The translations under genes were made by a program, and so were the position numbers. A model generated the notes under the pieces. It worked only from the letters and a program-made list of their open reading frames with translations. It was not told the DNA's origin and did not search any database. Positions 1 through 6,752 of a stretch of DNA of 9,708 nt are shown here, piece by piece. Source of the DNA: Maribacter sp. (GTDB lineage: Bacteria > Bacteroidota > Bacteroidia > Flavobacteriales > Flavobacteriaceae); assembly GCA_013001935.1 (NCBI GenBank), contig JABDKZ010000021.1, positions 1 to 9,708 of the forward strand. The letters run 5' to 3'. Every line of letters begins with the position of its first letter. Position 1 is the stretch's first letter.

Positions 1-1639
1 CCATAGTGATGACTCGGGTACATTTATCGGCCCATCTCGAGTTGGCACTTACCACGACCAGAGCCCAACCATTTTCAGGATTACTTAAAAAGTTCATAAT
101 TCTTATGGCTTCATCTTGATCAAAATGATCCAAAGGATCTTTTAAGATCAAGAGCTTAGGTTTTCTTACGATACTGCGAGCCAAAACAATTTTCTTTGCA
201 ATGGTCCAAGGAATTTGTTTACCCTCGGGATACAAAATAGTCTGTAGCCCCTGGGGCTGTTCTTTAACGAATTGCGTTAAGCCTACTTTATCCAAAGCCC
301 AATAAACCTGCTCCTTTGTAAGGTCCTTATCGCCAAAAGTGATATTATTCAGAATAGTACCTTCAAAAGGAGATTCCTCTGGTAAGGACTGACCAATATG
401 TGATCGATAATAATTCACGTTCACTCCTTTCAGTGAAACTTCATTGATAAAAATGCCACCAGAATCTGGCTCCAATATGCCCGCAATTATTCTTAACAAG
501 GTAGACTTACCAGAGCCACTGACACCATTAATAAGAATTTTGCAAGTAGGGGTGATTGAAAGGTTAACACTATCAATAATTTTCTTCTCCCTTTCCGGCA
601 CCTTGTACGAAACATCATCTATTTGAATTTTAAAACTCTCGTTCTCGGCAAATGGTCTTTCTCCATCTTGCGACTCAAGCTCTTTATCAACTACCTGACC
701 CAATTTTTCCAAGGAGGTTAAAAGATCATAAAAGGTTTCAAGCCCAACGATCAATTTTTCAACCGATGTAATAACCAAAAGAATAATGATTTCCGCCGCA
801 ACGAACTGACCAATATTCATTTCTTGATTCAGGACCAAAAGGCCACCAATTAATAACAATCCTGCGGTTACCAAAACCTTGAACCCAATCATCTGAATGA
901 ACTGAAGCACCAAAATTTTAAAATGACTCTCGCGGGCGTCGAGATATTCAGTTACTAATTCATCATTCTTATCAAGTGCATGGGTAGTCTTTCCTGAAAG
1001 CTTAAAACTTATAATAGATCGTGCAACCTCTTGCAACCAATGGGCAACCTTGTATTTATATTTTGACTCCGAAAGACTCGTGTCCAGTCCTTTTTGTGCT
1101 GTGAATTTGAACACAATATAGATCAATAGCAACAATAGTATTCCGTAGATGATAAAAAACGGGTGGTAGAAAGAAAGCAGAAGGAGTCCGAGAATAATCT
1201 GCAATAAGGCCGCGGGAAAATCAATCAATATTTTAGATAAACCTTTCTGTACAGTCAATGTATCGAAAAAGCGATTGGCTAACTCGGGTGGATAATAGTT
1301 GGCCAACTGACTCATCTTTATTTTTGGAAAACGATAGGCAAACTCAAAGGAAGAACGAGTAAAAATCTTTTGCTGTAGGTTTTCTATAATACGAATTTGC
1401 ATCAACTGTAAAACTCCACCAAAAGCGACCCCCAAGGTTACCAAAATAACAAGAACTATCCAGGAAGTACTTATTTGGGCGCCTTGGATGAGGTTTATAA
1501 TGGCCTGTATTCCAAGGGGCAAGGATAGATTAACCACACCGGCAAAAATGGCATAATAAAAAACTTGGAATATATCCCGCTTATCCAATCGGAGCAATCC
1601 AATGAGTCGCTGCCAAGAAGTCAAAATATTTTTGGTCAT
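1..1639 (-). CDS. ABC exporter, fused permease-ATPase with degenerate nucleotide-binding domain (partial, 3' end off window)
   Basis: The first 546 residues of a type I ABC exporter half-transporter are visible; the C-terminus lies beyond the left edge. Residues about 20-300 are hydrophobic, with membrane stretches near 23-48, 60-82, 137-177, 243-272 and 279-298, as in the ABC exporter membrane domain. The ATPase domain starts near 335. Walker A is intact (GVSGSGKST, 372-380). The other hallmarks are altered: Pro420 stands at the Q-loop Gln position, YPEGKQ (470-475) replaces LSGGQ, LLILKDP (496-502) replaces LLLLDEP so that Walker B has Lys500 and Asp501, and Asn533 replaces the H-loop His. 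The reading frame is unbroken, so this is not an obvious pseudogene. It starts 8 nt after the TetR gene stop and is probably co-transcribed with it. Similar TetR-linked exporters often sit beside HlyD/TolC-type export genes (family knowledge), but those would be outside the window. The substrate is unknown. Confidence 0.9.
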   Translation of the reverse strand, partial: MTKNILTSWQRLIGLLRLDKRDIFQVFYYAIFAGVVNLSLPLGIQAIINLIQGAQISTSWIVLVILVTLGVAFGGVLQLMQIRIIENLQQKIFTRSSFEFAYRFPKIKMSQLANYYPPELANRFFDTLTVQKGLSKILIDFPAALLQIILGLLLLSFYHPFFIIYGILLLLLIYIVFKFTAQKGLDTSLSESKYKYKVAHWLQEVARSIISFKLSGKTTHALDKNDELVTEYLDARESHFKILVLQFIQMIGFKVLVTAGLLLIGGLLVLNQEMNIGQFVAAEIIILLVITSVEKLIVGLETFYDLLTSLEKLGQVVDKELESQDGERPFAENESFKIQIDDVSYKVPEREKKIIDSVNLSITPTCKILINGVSGSGKSTLLRIIAGILEPDSGGIFINEVSLKGVNVNYYRSHIGQSLPEESPFEGTILNNITFGDKDLTKEQVYWALDKVGLTQFVKEQPQGLQTILYPEGKQIPWTIAKKIVLARSIVRKPKLLILKDPLDHFDQDEAIRIMNFLSNPENGWALVVVSANSRWADKCTRVITM

Positions 1640-1647
1640 TCTAGTAA

Positions 1648-2319
1648 TTATTTAAGTATAGTTGAAACAAGGTGAAGAAAATACCGCGTTGGATCAACAT
1701 CTTTATGACAATCGGTCAATGAACTAAAGTGATCCTTCAAAAAATGTTGGTGCAGAGATCCTTCAAGAATAGTGCTTGCCAAACTGTTGGGATACTTATA
1801 ATCAGCGTTAACTTCGCGTATCATGGCGCTCAATCTGGTGACCAACCTTTTATATATCACAAAATAACCTTCTTTATTTTCCACATCAACTTCTTTTGTC
1901 AAGTACGATTTTGAATACTCGTTAATGACAATACTGCTTAATAGTACCTCGTTGATATGAGAGAAAGAAGAATCTTCAACGGTGGTCTTCGTAACGATCT
2001 CAATTGCTTTTTCTAGTTTTCGTTTGGTATCCGCTATACTATTGGTGGTAAAAACCAGTTGATACTCTAACCAACCCCAGTACCAGGAAGTTAAATAGAG
2101 AAGTAGTTTGTGCTTGTTTTCAAAATACCGATAAATAGAGCTTTCATTAGAGCCAATTTTGGTTCCTAGCTTTTTAAAAGTAAAGCTCTCAAAACCCATC
2201 TCACTAATCATCAAGATGCTTTTCTCTATAATTCGCTTACCCAAATCAGACGACTCGGGATCTTTGACATAAATCTTATCGTTAATCTCAATTTTAACTG
2301 ACCGCAATAAGTGCTCCAT
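1648..2319 (-). CDS. TetR/AcrR-family transcriptional regulator
   Basis: A 223-residue protein with a TetR-type DNA-binding domain at about residues 26-75. The helix-turn-helix lies near 47-66, with FTFKKLGTKIGSNESSIYRY followed by FENKHKLL, which is the classic TetR pattern of a second helix, a turn and SxxxxYRYFxxK. The rest is the variable ligand-binding and dimerisation half, and no ligand can be inferred from it. The N-terminus carries about 25 extra residues before the usual TetR start, a form I associate with flavobacterial members. The gene lies 8 nt upstream of the ABC exporter gene on the same strand, so it most likely represses its own operon. Two palindromes just upstream of the start codon (2353-2388) are the probable operators. 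Confidence 0.88.
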   Translation of the reverse strand: MEHLLRSVKIEINDKIYVKDPESSDLGKRIIEKSILMISEMGFESFTFKKLGTKIGSNESSIYRYFENKHKLLLYLTSWYWGWLEYQLVFTTNSIADTKRKLEKAIEIVTKTTVEDSSFSHINEVLLSSIVINEYSKSYLTKEVDVENKEGYFVIYKRLVTRLSAMIREVNADYKYPNSLASTILEGSLHQHFLKDHFSSLTDCHKDVDPTRYFLHLVSTILK

Positions 2320-2344
2320 AATAGATATATTTAAAATAACAGGA

Positions 2345-2352
2345 CAAATATA
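2345..2352 (-). promoter_or_regulatory. Probable -7 promoter box of the TetR-ABC operon
   Basis: On the minus strand this reads TATATTTG, a full match to the Bacteroidetes primary-sigma -7 consensus TAnnTTTG. It lies 25 nt upstream of the TetR start codon at 2319, giving a leader of roughly 20 nt. No clear TTG -33 element is seen at the expected spacing, because that stretch is occupied by the palindromes. The assignment is inferred from sequence alone. Confidence 0.5.
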
Positions 2353-2388
2353 ATAGTATTACTATCATAATATAATAGTTTAACTATT
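2353..2388. promoter_or_regulatory. Tandem palindromic operator pair, likely TetR binding sites
   Basis: The first palindrome is ATAGTA-T-TACTAT (2353-2365) and the second is AATAGTT-T-AACTATT (2374-2388). Both are perfect inverted repeats around a single central T (2359 and 2381). They share the ATAGT half-site, and their centres are 22 bp apart, about two helical turns. The first abuts the -7 box of the TetR promoter and the second covers the expected -33 region, so a bound repressor would block that promoter. The region also lies 72 nt upstream of the divergent gene at 2460, so both directions may be controlled. TetR binding is inferred from position and symmetry. Confidence 0.62.
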
Positions 2389-2459
2389 GTTTAACAAATG
2401 TTATACTTGCTTACTGCCTAATATTTTTTTAAATTTATAGTATCATTAAAAACTGAATC

Positions 2460-2816
2460 ATGAGAAATTTTACATTTTGTATCCTTTTTGTGCTCTCAGT
2501 ATCCTTATTACAAGCTCAGCAAATAGAGCAGCACAACATTCAAAAAGGCGATGTTTTAACTATTGAAGAACCTTCGGCATCAGATTATCAGCACGTTCAT
2601 TTTCCTAGAAAGAATTTTATTATAAAACGGGGAGGTATAGCCGATATGAAGACCGTATTAGGTAAAAAAGTTGAAATAACCGATTATGCTTACACTTCTG
2701 ATGGGAGCACGGAGGTTACTTTAAAACTACTTGATGGCAAGAAATTCTTTAGAAAGTTCCCCACCATTAAAGCCAGTCTTGAAGATGCGATATCATCAGG
2801 CGAATTAACTGACTAA
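2460..2816 (+). CDS. Small exported protein of unknown function
   Basis: A 118-residue protein with a clear signal peptide: MRN, a hydrophobic core at about residues 4-17, then LQAQ with likely cleavage after Ala19. The mature part is about 99 residues, contains no Cys and looks like a small soluble periplasmic or exported beta-rich domain. Notable segments are KGDVLTI (29-35), the conserved-looking HFPRKNFIIKRGGIAD and LLDGKKFFRKFPTIKAS. I do not recognise a named family and assign no function. It is transcribed away from the TetR gene, sharing a 140-bp intergenic region that holds the tandem palindromes, so it may belong to the same regulon. It could also be co-transcribed with tag, 121 nt downstream. 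Confidence 0.75.
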   Translation: MRNFTFCILFVLSVSLLQAQQIEQHNIQKGDVLTIEEPSASDYQHVHFPRKNFIIKRGGIADMKTVLGKKVEITDYAYTSDGSTEVTLKLLDGKKFFRKFPTIKASLEDAISSGELTD

Positions 2817-2937
2817 GAATTTGCTTTCAGACGCGAGTCGCTTTAGCGGTATTTGATTACGACTAATAGCCTTGGCTAATTGGTCAACATCTATATTAAA
2901 AATATTCGACCATAGTACGAACAGAAGATTCAGTTGA

Positions 2938-3501
2938 ATGAAAAAACATAAGTGTGGTTGGTGTCTTGGAAATGACCTCTACGTGGCTTACCATGACAAT
3001 GAATGGGGGGTTCCTGTTAAAGACGACAGCACCCTTTTTGAATTTTTGACCCTGGAAACCTTCCAGGCCGGATTAAGTTGGCTTACCATTCTTCGTAAAC
3101 GAGAGAATTTTAGAAAAGCATTTGATGGTTTTGACTATATGAAGATTTCGAAGTATTCCGAAAAAAAGATTTTGGCTTTGTTGCAAGACGAGGGTATTAT
3201 CCGGAATAAACTAAAAGTTAGGGCAACAGTAAATAATGCGTTGGCATTTATTAAGGTTCAGGAAGAATTTGGTAGTTTCAGCAATTACATATGGGGGTTT
3301 ATTGATGGTAAGCCCATAAAAAATGCCCTTACAAATTACAAGGAAGGGCCAGCCAATACGGCATTATCTGACACCATAAGTAAAGACCTAAAAAAGAGGG
3401 ACTTTAAATTTGTGGGCAGTACTGTGGTCTATGCGCACATGCAGGCCACAGGAATGGTAAACGATCATGAGGTCAATTGTTTTAGATACGATGAAGTATA
3501 G
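2938..3501 (+). CDS. tag: DNA-3-methyladenine glycosylase I
   Basis: A 187-residue protein, the full length for the Tag family. This cytoplasmic enzyme excises 3-methyladenine from alkylated DNA and starts base excision repair. The N-terminal CGW motif, YHDNEWGVP (18-26), LETFQAGLSWLTILRKREN (39-57), the FKFVGSTVVYAHMQATG block (157-172) and the C-terminal NDHEVNC (175-181) all match. The structural zinc site known from E. coli Tag (two Cys and two His) is present as Cys6, His19, His177 and Cys181. Glu40 corresponds to the base-recognition Glu38 of the E. coli enzyme. Its 3' end overlaps the next gene by 11 nt, with alkD following, so the cluster appears dedicated in part to alkylation repair. 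No ada-type regulator is visible nearby. Confidence 0.96.
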   Translation: MKKHKCGWCLGNDLYVAYHDNEWGVPVKDDSTLFEFLTLETFQAGLSWLTILRKRENFRKAFDGFDYMKISKYSEKKILALLQDEGIIRNKLKVRATVNNALAFIKVQEEFGSFSNYIWGFIDGKPIKNALTNYKEGPANTALSDTISKDLKKRDFKFVGSTVVYAHMQATGMVNDHEVNCFRYDEV

Positions 3502-4054
3502 ACTTTTTGTCTTCACATTCTATATATGCACGGTTTGTTTCTCCCAACACATAGAAAGGGAACATCGCATTAGGAAAAACCAGTTTCCGTCGCTTCAAAA
3601 AGATGCAATGCTTTTTGTTCAAGAAACTAAACAAGTACGCTATTATAAAGAGGTCGACAGTTTGGAAACCACTTACCTCATAAAATTCAAAAGAGATCGC
3701 TTGCATTATTTTCTAGCCTACGACGCCAATGGTAAATTAAAAAATTCAGGATTTCGGATTAAGGAAATTGATATCCCTGAAGATACCGCCAAGAAAATAA
3801 AAGCATACCTATCCGATGCTTATGGGAAATCAAGAATCAGGAGGATTTATCAACAGTACCCTGCAACTAACACTGAGTCTTCATTAGCCAACACTTTTCA
3901 AAATCTCATACTCCCAAACAACGTATACAGGCTAATCGTTATCGGGAAGAATGATCAAAGAAATACTGAATATGATCTTTGGTTTAGTGCAGATGGAAAT
4001 CTTACTCGTAAACGGCAAGCCTTACCCATGAATCACGACCGTGTTTTATACTAA
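3491..4054 (+). CDS. Exported protein, possibly PepSY-like
   Basis: I chose the ATG at 3491 (187 residues) because it gives a proper signal peptide, MKYRLFVFTFYICTVCFS with probable cleavage before QHIE. An in-frame upstream start at 3467 would add eight polar residues before it. The start lies inside the last codons of tag (11-nt overlap), so translation is probably coupled. The mature protein is charged, with two weakly similar beta-alpha modules: TTYLIKFKRD...YFLAYDANGKLK and VYRLIVIGKND...YDLWFSADGNLT. The F/Y-x-A-D/N-G-x-L pattern recalls small periplasmic PepSY-like (beta-lactamase-inhibitor-like) proteins of Bacteroidetes, but this is only a resemblance. It is an odd periplasmic product between two cytoplasmic DNA repair enzymes. 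alkD follows after 15 nt. Confidence 0.7.
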   Translation: MKYRLFVFTFYICTVCFSQHIEREHRIRKNQFPSLQKDAMLFVQETKQVRYYKEVDSLETTYLIKFKRDRLHYFLAYDANGKLKNSGFRIKEIDIPEDTAKKIKAYLSDAYGKSRIRRIYQQYPATNTESSLANTFQNLILPNNVYRLIVIGKNDQRNTEYDLWFSADGNLTRKRQALPMNHDRVLY

Positions 4055-4069
4055 ACTTGAGGATATAGA

Positions 4070-4738
4070 ATGAATGGATTTGTTCAAACATTGGAACTTG
4101 AACTTAAGCGCAACTCAAACGCGAAAATCGCAGCAGGGCAAAAAGCCTATATGCGCAATCAGTTTGAGTTTTACGGTATTAAAAGCCCTTTGCGACGACA
4201 AATACAAAAACCATTTCTGGTCAAATCCTATTTACCACCAAAAGAAGATTTAGAGGAAATTGTAAAAACCTTATGGAATAAACCTCAAAGAGAATACCAG
4301 TTTATTGCCCAAGAATTGGTTTATAAATATATTGGCCAACTCAACAAAAATGATATTGGATTATTGGAATATATGGTGACCCACAAGTCCTGGTGGGATA
4401 CGGTAGATTATATTGCCATTAATTTAATAGGTTCCTATTTCACCCATTTCCCGGAGCAATTGAACAGTTATATTGACCGATGGTTGGCTTCGGGGAATAT
4501 TTGGTTACAGCGATGCTGTTTGCTATATCAACTGAAAAGCAAAGAAAAAATGGACACGCAGAGGCTTGAATATATCATTAAAAACCTATTGGGCTCCAAG
4601 GAATTTTTTATCAATAAAGCCATTGGATGGGTCTTGCGGGAATATAGTAAAACAAATCCCAATTGGGTGAAGAATTTTACCGATACCAATGATTTGGCGA
4701 ATCTTAGTCGCCGCGAAGCATTGCGATTATTGGACTAG
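4070..4738 (+). CDS. alkD: AlkD-type alkylpurine DNA glycosylase (HEAT-repeat)
   Basis: A 222-residue all-helical HEAT-like repeat protein of the AlkC/AlkD DNA alkylation repair family, close to the usual length of about 230. AlkD removes cationic 3- and 7-alkylated purines without flipping the base. The residues known in Bacillus cereus AlkD appear at the same numbers: Trp109 and Asp113 in SWWDTVD (107-113), Arg148 in WLQRCC (145-150) and Trp187 in AIGWVLREYSK (184-194). The N-terminal YMRNQFEFYGIKSPLRR (27-43) is also typical. All of this supports an active enzyme. It follows the exported protein by 15 nt and probably shares the transcript of tag, so one operon encodes two structurally unrelated alkyl-base glycosylases. 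Its 3' end overlaps the convergent aat gene by 12 nt. The symbol is by family. Confidence 0.93.
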   Translation: MNGFVQTLELELKRNSNAKIAAGQKAYMRNQFEFYGIKSPLRRQIQKPFLVKSYLPPKEDLEEIVKTLWNKPQREYQFIAQELVYKYIGQLNKNDIGLLEYMVTHKSWWDTVDYIAINLIGSYFTHFPEQLNSYIDRWLASGNIWLQRCCLLYQLKSKEKMDTQRLEYIIKNLLGSKEFFINKAIGWVLREYSKTNPNWVKNFTDTNDLANLSRREALRLLD

Positions 4739-5377
4739 TTTGTTTTTATTTAAAATTTTATAGAATTCCGTCCTAGGAATTTCCTCGGCACCAAGACTTT
4801 CTAAATGTTTGGTATAAAGCTGGCAGTCAATTAGATCATAGTTTTTTTGATGCAGTTCTTTTGCCAATTGAAGGAAAGCGAATTTTGAGGCATTGCTTAC
4901 CAGACTAAACATGCTTTCACCACAGAAAATATGTCCTAAATCTATGCCATAAAGTCCTCCGACAATAGTACCTTCTTCCCAAACTTCATATGAATGTGCA
5001 TACCCCTTTTCATTTAATTTGAGGTAGGCCTCCTTCATTTCATCGGTAATCCAAGTACCTTCCTGACCTGCTCGTTTCACCAAGGCACATTGGTCTATGA
5101 CAGTTTCAAAACAGCTGTTCTTTGTTAAAGTAAACTGATGGCTATTCAAAACTTTTCGCATGCTTTTTGAAACCTTGATACGTTCTGGATAAAGCACCAT
5201 TCTTGGGTTGGGACTCCACCATAAAATCAACGAACCTTCATTGAACCATGGAAAAATGCCACTTCTATAGGCAAGCATTAAACGTTCAGGTGAGAGATCG
5301 CCTCCAACTGCCAATAAGCCTTCTGCATTTGCATCTTCAATCGATGGAAAACATAGCTCATTGGTAAGAAAGGTCAA
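4727..5377 (-). CDS. aat: Leucyl/phenylalanyl-tRNA--protein transferase
   Basis: A 216-residue protein, usual length for the bacterial Aat (L/F-transferase) family. It transfers Leu or Phe from aminoacyl-tRNA to proteins with N-terminal Lys or Arg, creating N-degrons that are recognised by ClpS and degraded by ClpAP. Family motifs run in order: FPSIEDANAEGLLAVGGDLS (10-29), YRSGIFPWF (38-45), LWWSPNPRMVL (52-62), GTWIT (107-111), YAHSYEVW (126-133), GGLYGIDLG (140-148), FCGESMFS (151-158) and DLIDCQLYT (181-189). Glu154, Asp184 and Gln186 match E. coli Glu156, Asp186 and Gln188, the residues implicated in catalysis. It lies downstream of a terminator that closes the DUF3127 gene, so it probably has its own promoter within 5378-5464. 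It converges on alkD with a 12-nt overlap. Confidence 0.97.
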   Translation of the reverse strand: MTFLTNELCFPSIEDANAEGLLAVGGDLSPERLMLAYRSGIFPWFNEGSLILWWSPNPRMVLYPERIKVSKSMRKVLNSHQFTLTKNSCFETVIDQCALVKRAGQEGTWITDEMKEAYLKLNEKGYAHSYEVWEEGTIVGGLYGIDLGHIFCGESMFSLVSNASKFAFLQLAKELHQKNYDLIDCQLYTKHLESLGAEEIPRTEFYKILNKNKLVQ

Positions 5378-5442
5378 CGGTTTATGTGTGTTATTCTTTT
5401 TTACGATTCCTATTTTATATAAAATTACTTAATTTATAAATG

Positions 5443-5460
5443 AATATGAGCCTTCATATT
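5443..5460. repeat. Short inverted repeat upstream of aat
   Basis: Perfect 7-bp arms AATATGA and TCATATT separated by GCCT, 65 nt upstream of the aat start and next to the terminator of the DUF3127 gene. It could be an operator for aat or a chance palindrome in AT-rich DNA. No poly-T run follows on either strand, so it is not itself a terminator. The rest of 5378-5464 is AT-rich, with no clear promoter boxes. Confidence 0.25.
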
Positions 5461-5464
5461 GAAT

Positions 5465-5493
5465 CAAAAAAAGACCCAGCTAGAAAGCGGGGT
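5465..5493 (-). terminator. Rho-independent terminator downstream of the DUF3127 gene
   Basis: On the minus strand the arms ACCCCGC and GCTGGGT (one mismatch, six pairs, loop TTTCTA) are followed directly by CTTTTTTT. The hairpin begins 26 nt past the stop of the DUF3127 gene and is the most GC-rich part of this intergenic space. It separates the flavin reductase-methyltransferase-DUF3127 transcript from aat. Confidence 0.72.
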
Positions 5494-5519
5494 TAGTTTT
5501 CCAAGCTACTTAAGTTTCA

Positions 5520-5897
5520 TTAAAATGGAAGATCATCATGATCTTCATCGTTGATATTGTCTGCTGGTTCAAAAGCCTCCATAGGGGGTACTGGCGGAAT
5601 ATCAGCATCACCTTCAGTCGTCTGAAGATTCTCAATTCGCCATCCTTGGATTGCGTTAAAATATTTTACTTCACCCTGTGGATTGGTCCATTCACGACCT
5701 CTAAGATTAATGCTGATTTTTACATCCTGACCTACATTATAGCTATTAAGTAAATCGCACTTATCTTGGATAAACTCAACTAATATATGCTGAGGATATT
5801 GCTCTTCTGTTGTTACCACTACTTCTCTTTTTCTAAAACCATTACTTCCAAAAGTTTTAGTTTCATTAATCACCTTAATTTTTCCTTGTATTTCCAT
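5520..5897 (-). CDS. DUF3127 OB-fold protein with SSB-like acidic tail
   Basis: A 125-residue protein of the Bacteroidetes DUF3127 family, thought to be a single-strand DNA-binding-like OB-fold. The N-terminal about 92 residues form a beta-rich domain: MEIQGKIKVI, FGSNGFRKREVVVTT (16-30), then HILVEF (37-42), GQDVKISINLRGREW (56-70) and YFNAIQGWRIE (79-89). A proline- and acid-rich linker (93-120) follows and ends in DDLPF (121-125). That end resembles the DDDIPF C-terminal tip with which bacterial SSB recruits replication and repair proteins. I infer that it binds nucleic acid and perhaps SSB partners; this is unproven. It lies 51 nt downstream of the methyltransferase gene on the same strand and is closed by a good terminator. 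Confidence 0.85.
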   Translation of the reverse strand: MEIQGKIKVINETKTFGSNGFRKREVVVTTEEQYPQHILVEFIQDKCDLLNSYNVGQDVKISINLRGREWTNPQGEVKYFNAIQGWRIENLQTTEGDADIPPVPPMEAFEPADNINDEDHDDLPF

Positions 5898-5948
5898 TTT
5901 TATTAATTGTGCAATTTGCGTTTAGTGTTAAAATTCTATTCTCTAATT

Positions 5949-6752
5949 CTAATTGGGAAGCCCTAAAAGGTAAATTCCCTGTTTTTTACCATTATTTTTT
6001 ACAGCATGCCCTTTTTGCCAAGTATAGTTCCCTGAACCCAATCCTCCGAGTAAATAATCTAAATCCTTGAGTGTATACATTCTAGGCAAGGAGGCCTGAC
6101 CGTCCCAAGCATAACAAATCGGAATTACCGGAATCAAATAGGTAAAAACAACCTGCCTCCAAGTTAAGGGTTTTACGAATGGCGTCATAAAAAGAACCAT
6201 AATAATTAATATAATCAGTGAAATTGGAAGCAACAACCACCAAATGAGCAGCGGTATATTATTATCCCCCATTTCATAAACCAATAAGGGTTGATTGGTT
6301 CTTTGGGCCGACTCTAAAATCGCCCTCGCCTTTTTGGGTGGCATATGATGAAAGCAATTCACCATGGTTTTTAAACCTTCCGGCGCCGTTGCTATATTCG
6401 TGGCGTCAACCGATGTTTCAAGATAACTGATTTTATCGTTAGCATCTGTATTGAACTTCTTCAACATGGCGTCATTAGGAAATAAATCAGTCAAGGTGAG
6501 GGTCACATTTTCCAAACCCTCCAAATCTTGCAACGAAAGCATAACTTCGGGCATTGCTCCCCCTGACCCAGAACCTAAATCAACGATATGGGACAGTTTC
6601 TTTTTCTTCATAACATCGGCAATTAATCCCGCAAGGAGTTCTGGTACTCCCAGGCCCTTTTGAAGAATCACGATTAAATTGGTCATACAGACTCGTAACC
6701 AGCCCGGAAACCAACTAAAATCTTCAAATTCAAATAACTGTATGCGTTTCAT
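5949..6752 (-). CDS. Membrane-anchored class I SAM-dependent methyltransferase-like protein
   Basis: I chose the start at 6752 (267 residues) because it forms an ATGA overlap with the stop of the upstream flavin reductase gene. A start at 6773 would only add seven residues. The N-terminal half is a Rossmann-type methyltransferase domain: motif I HIVDLGSGSGG (55-65), the acidic strand TLTLTDL with Asp89 (84-90) and VNCFHHMPPKKARAIL (131-146), in the place of motif IV. Near residues 167-190 and 199-215 are two strongly hydrophobic helices (IPLLIWWLLLPISLII and VVFTYLIPVIP), so the protein is membrane-bound. A C-terminal YTWQKGHAVKNNGKKQGIYL segment returns to the cytoplasm. The FEFEDFSWFPGWLR start is typical of a Bacteroidetes family. 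The substrate is unknown; a lipid or quinone-like molecule would fit the membrane position, but that is inference. Confidence 0.85.
   Translation of the reverse strand: MKRIQLFEFEDFSWFPGWLRVCMTNLIVILQKGLGVPELLAGLIADVMKKKKLSHIVDLGSGSGGAMPEVMLSLQDLEGLENVTLTLTDLFPNDAMLKKFNTDANDKISYLETSVDATNIATAPEGLKTMVNCFHHMPPKKARAILESAQRTNQPLLVYEMGDNNIPLLIWWLLLPISLIILIIMVLFMTPFVKPLTWRQVVFTYLIPVIPICYAWDGQASLPRMYTLKDLDYLLGGLGSGNYTWQKGHAVKNNGKKQGIYLLGLPN

Noticed and set aside
444..626. Plus-strand open frame of 60 codons
   Set aside because: It lies wholly antisense to the ABC exporter ATPase domain, whose minus-strand motifs are unmistakable; it has no features of a protein.
2817..2937. Terminator or promoter between the small exported protein and tag
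   Set aside because: TAGCC-TT-GGCTA at about 2866-2877 has only 5-bp arms and no T-run, and no full TAnnTTTG box is present; nothing firm can be called.
3467..3490. Earlier in-frame start for the exported protein after tag
   Set aside because: It puts polar residues MRSIVLDT before the signal peptide and lengthens the overlap with tag to 35 nt; the ATG at 3491 gives a normal signal peptide.
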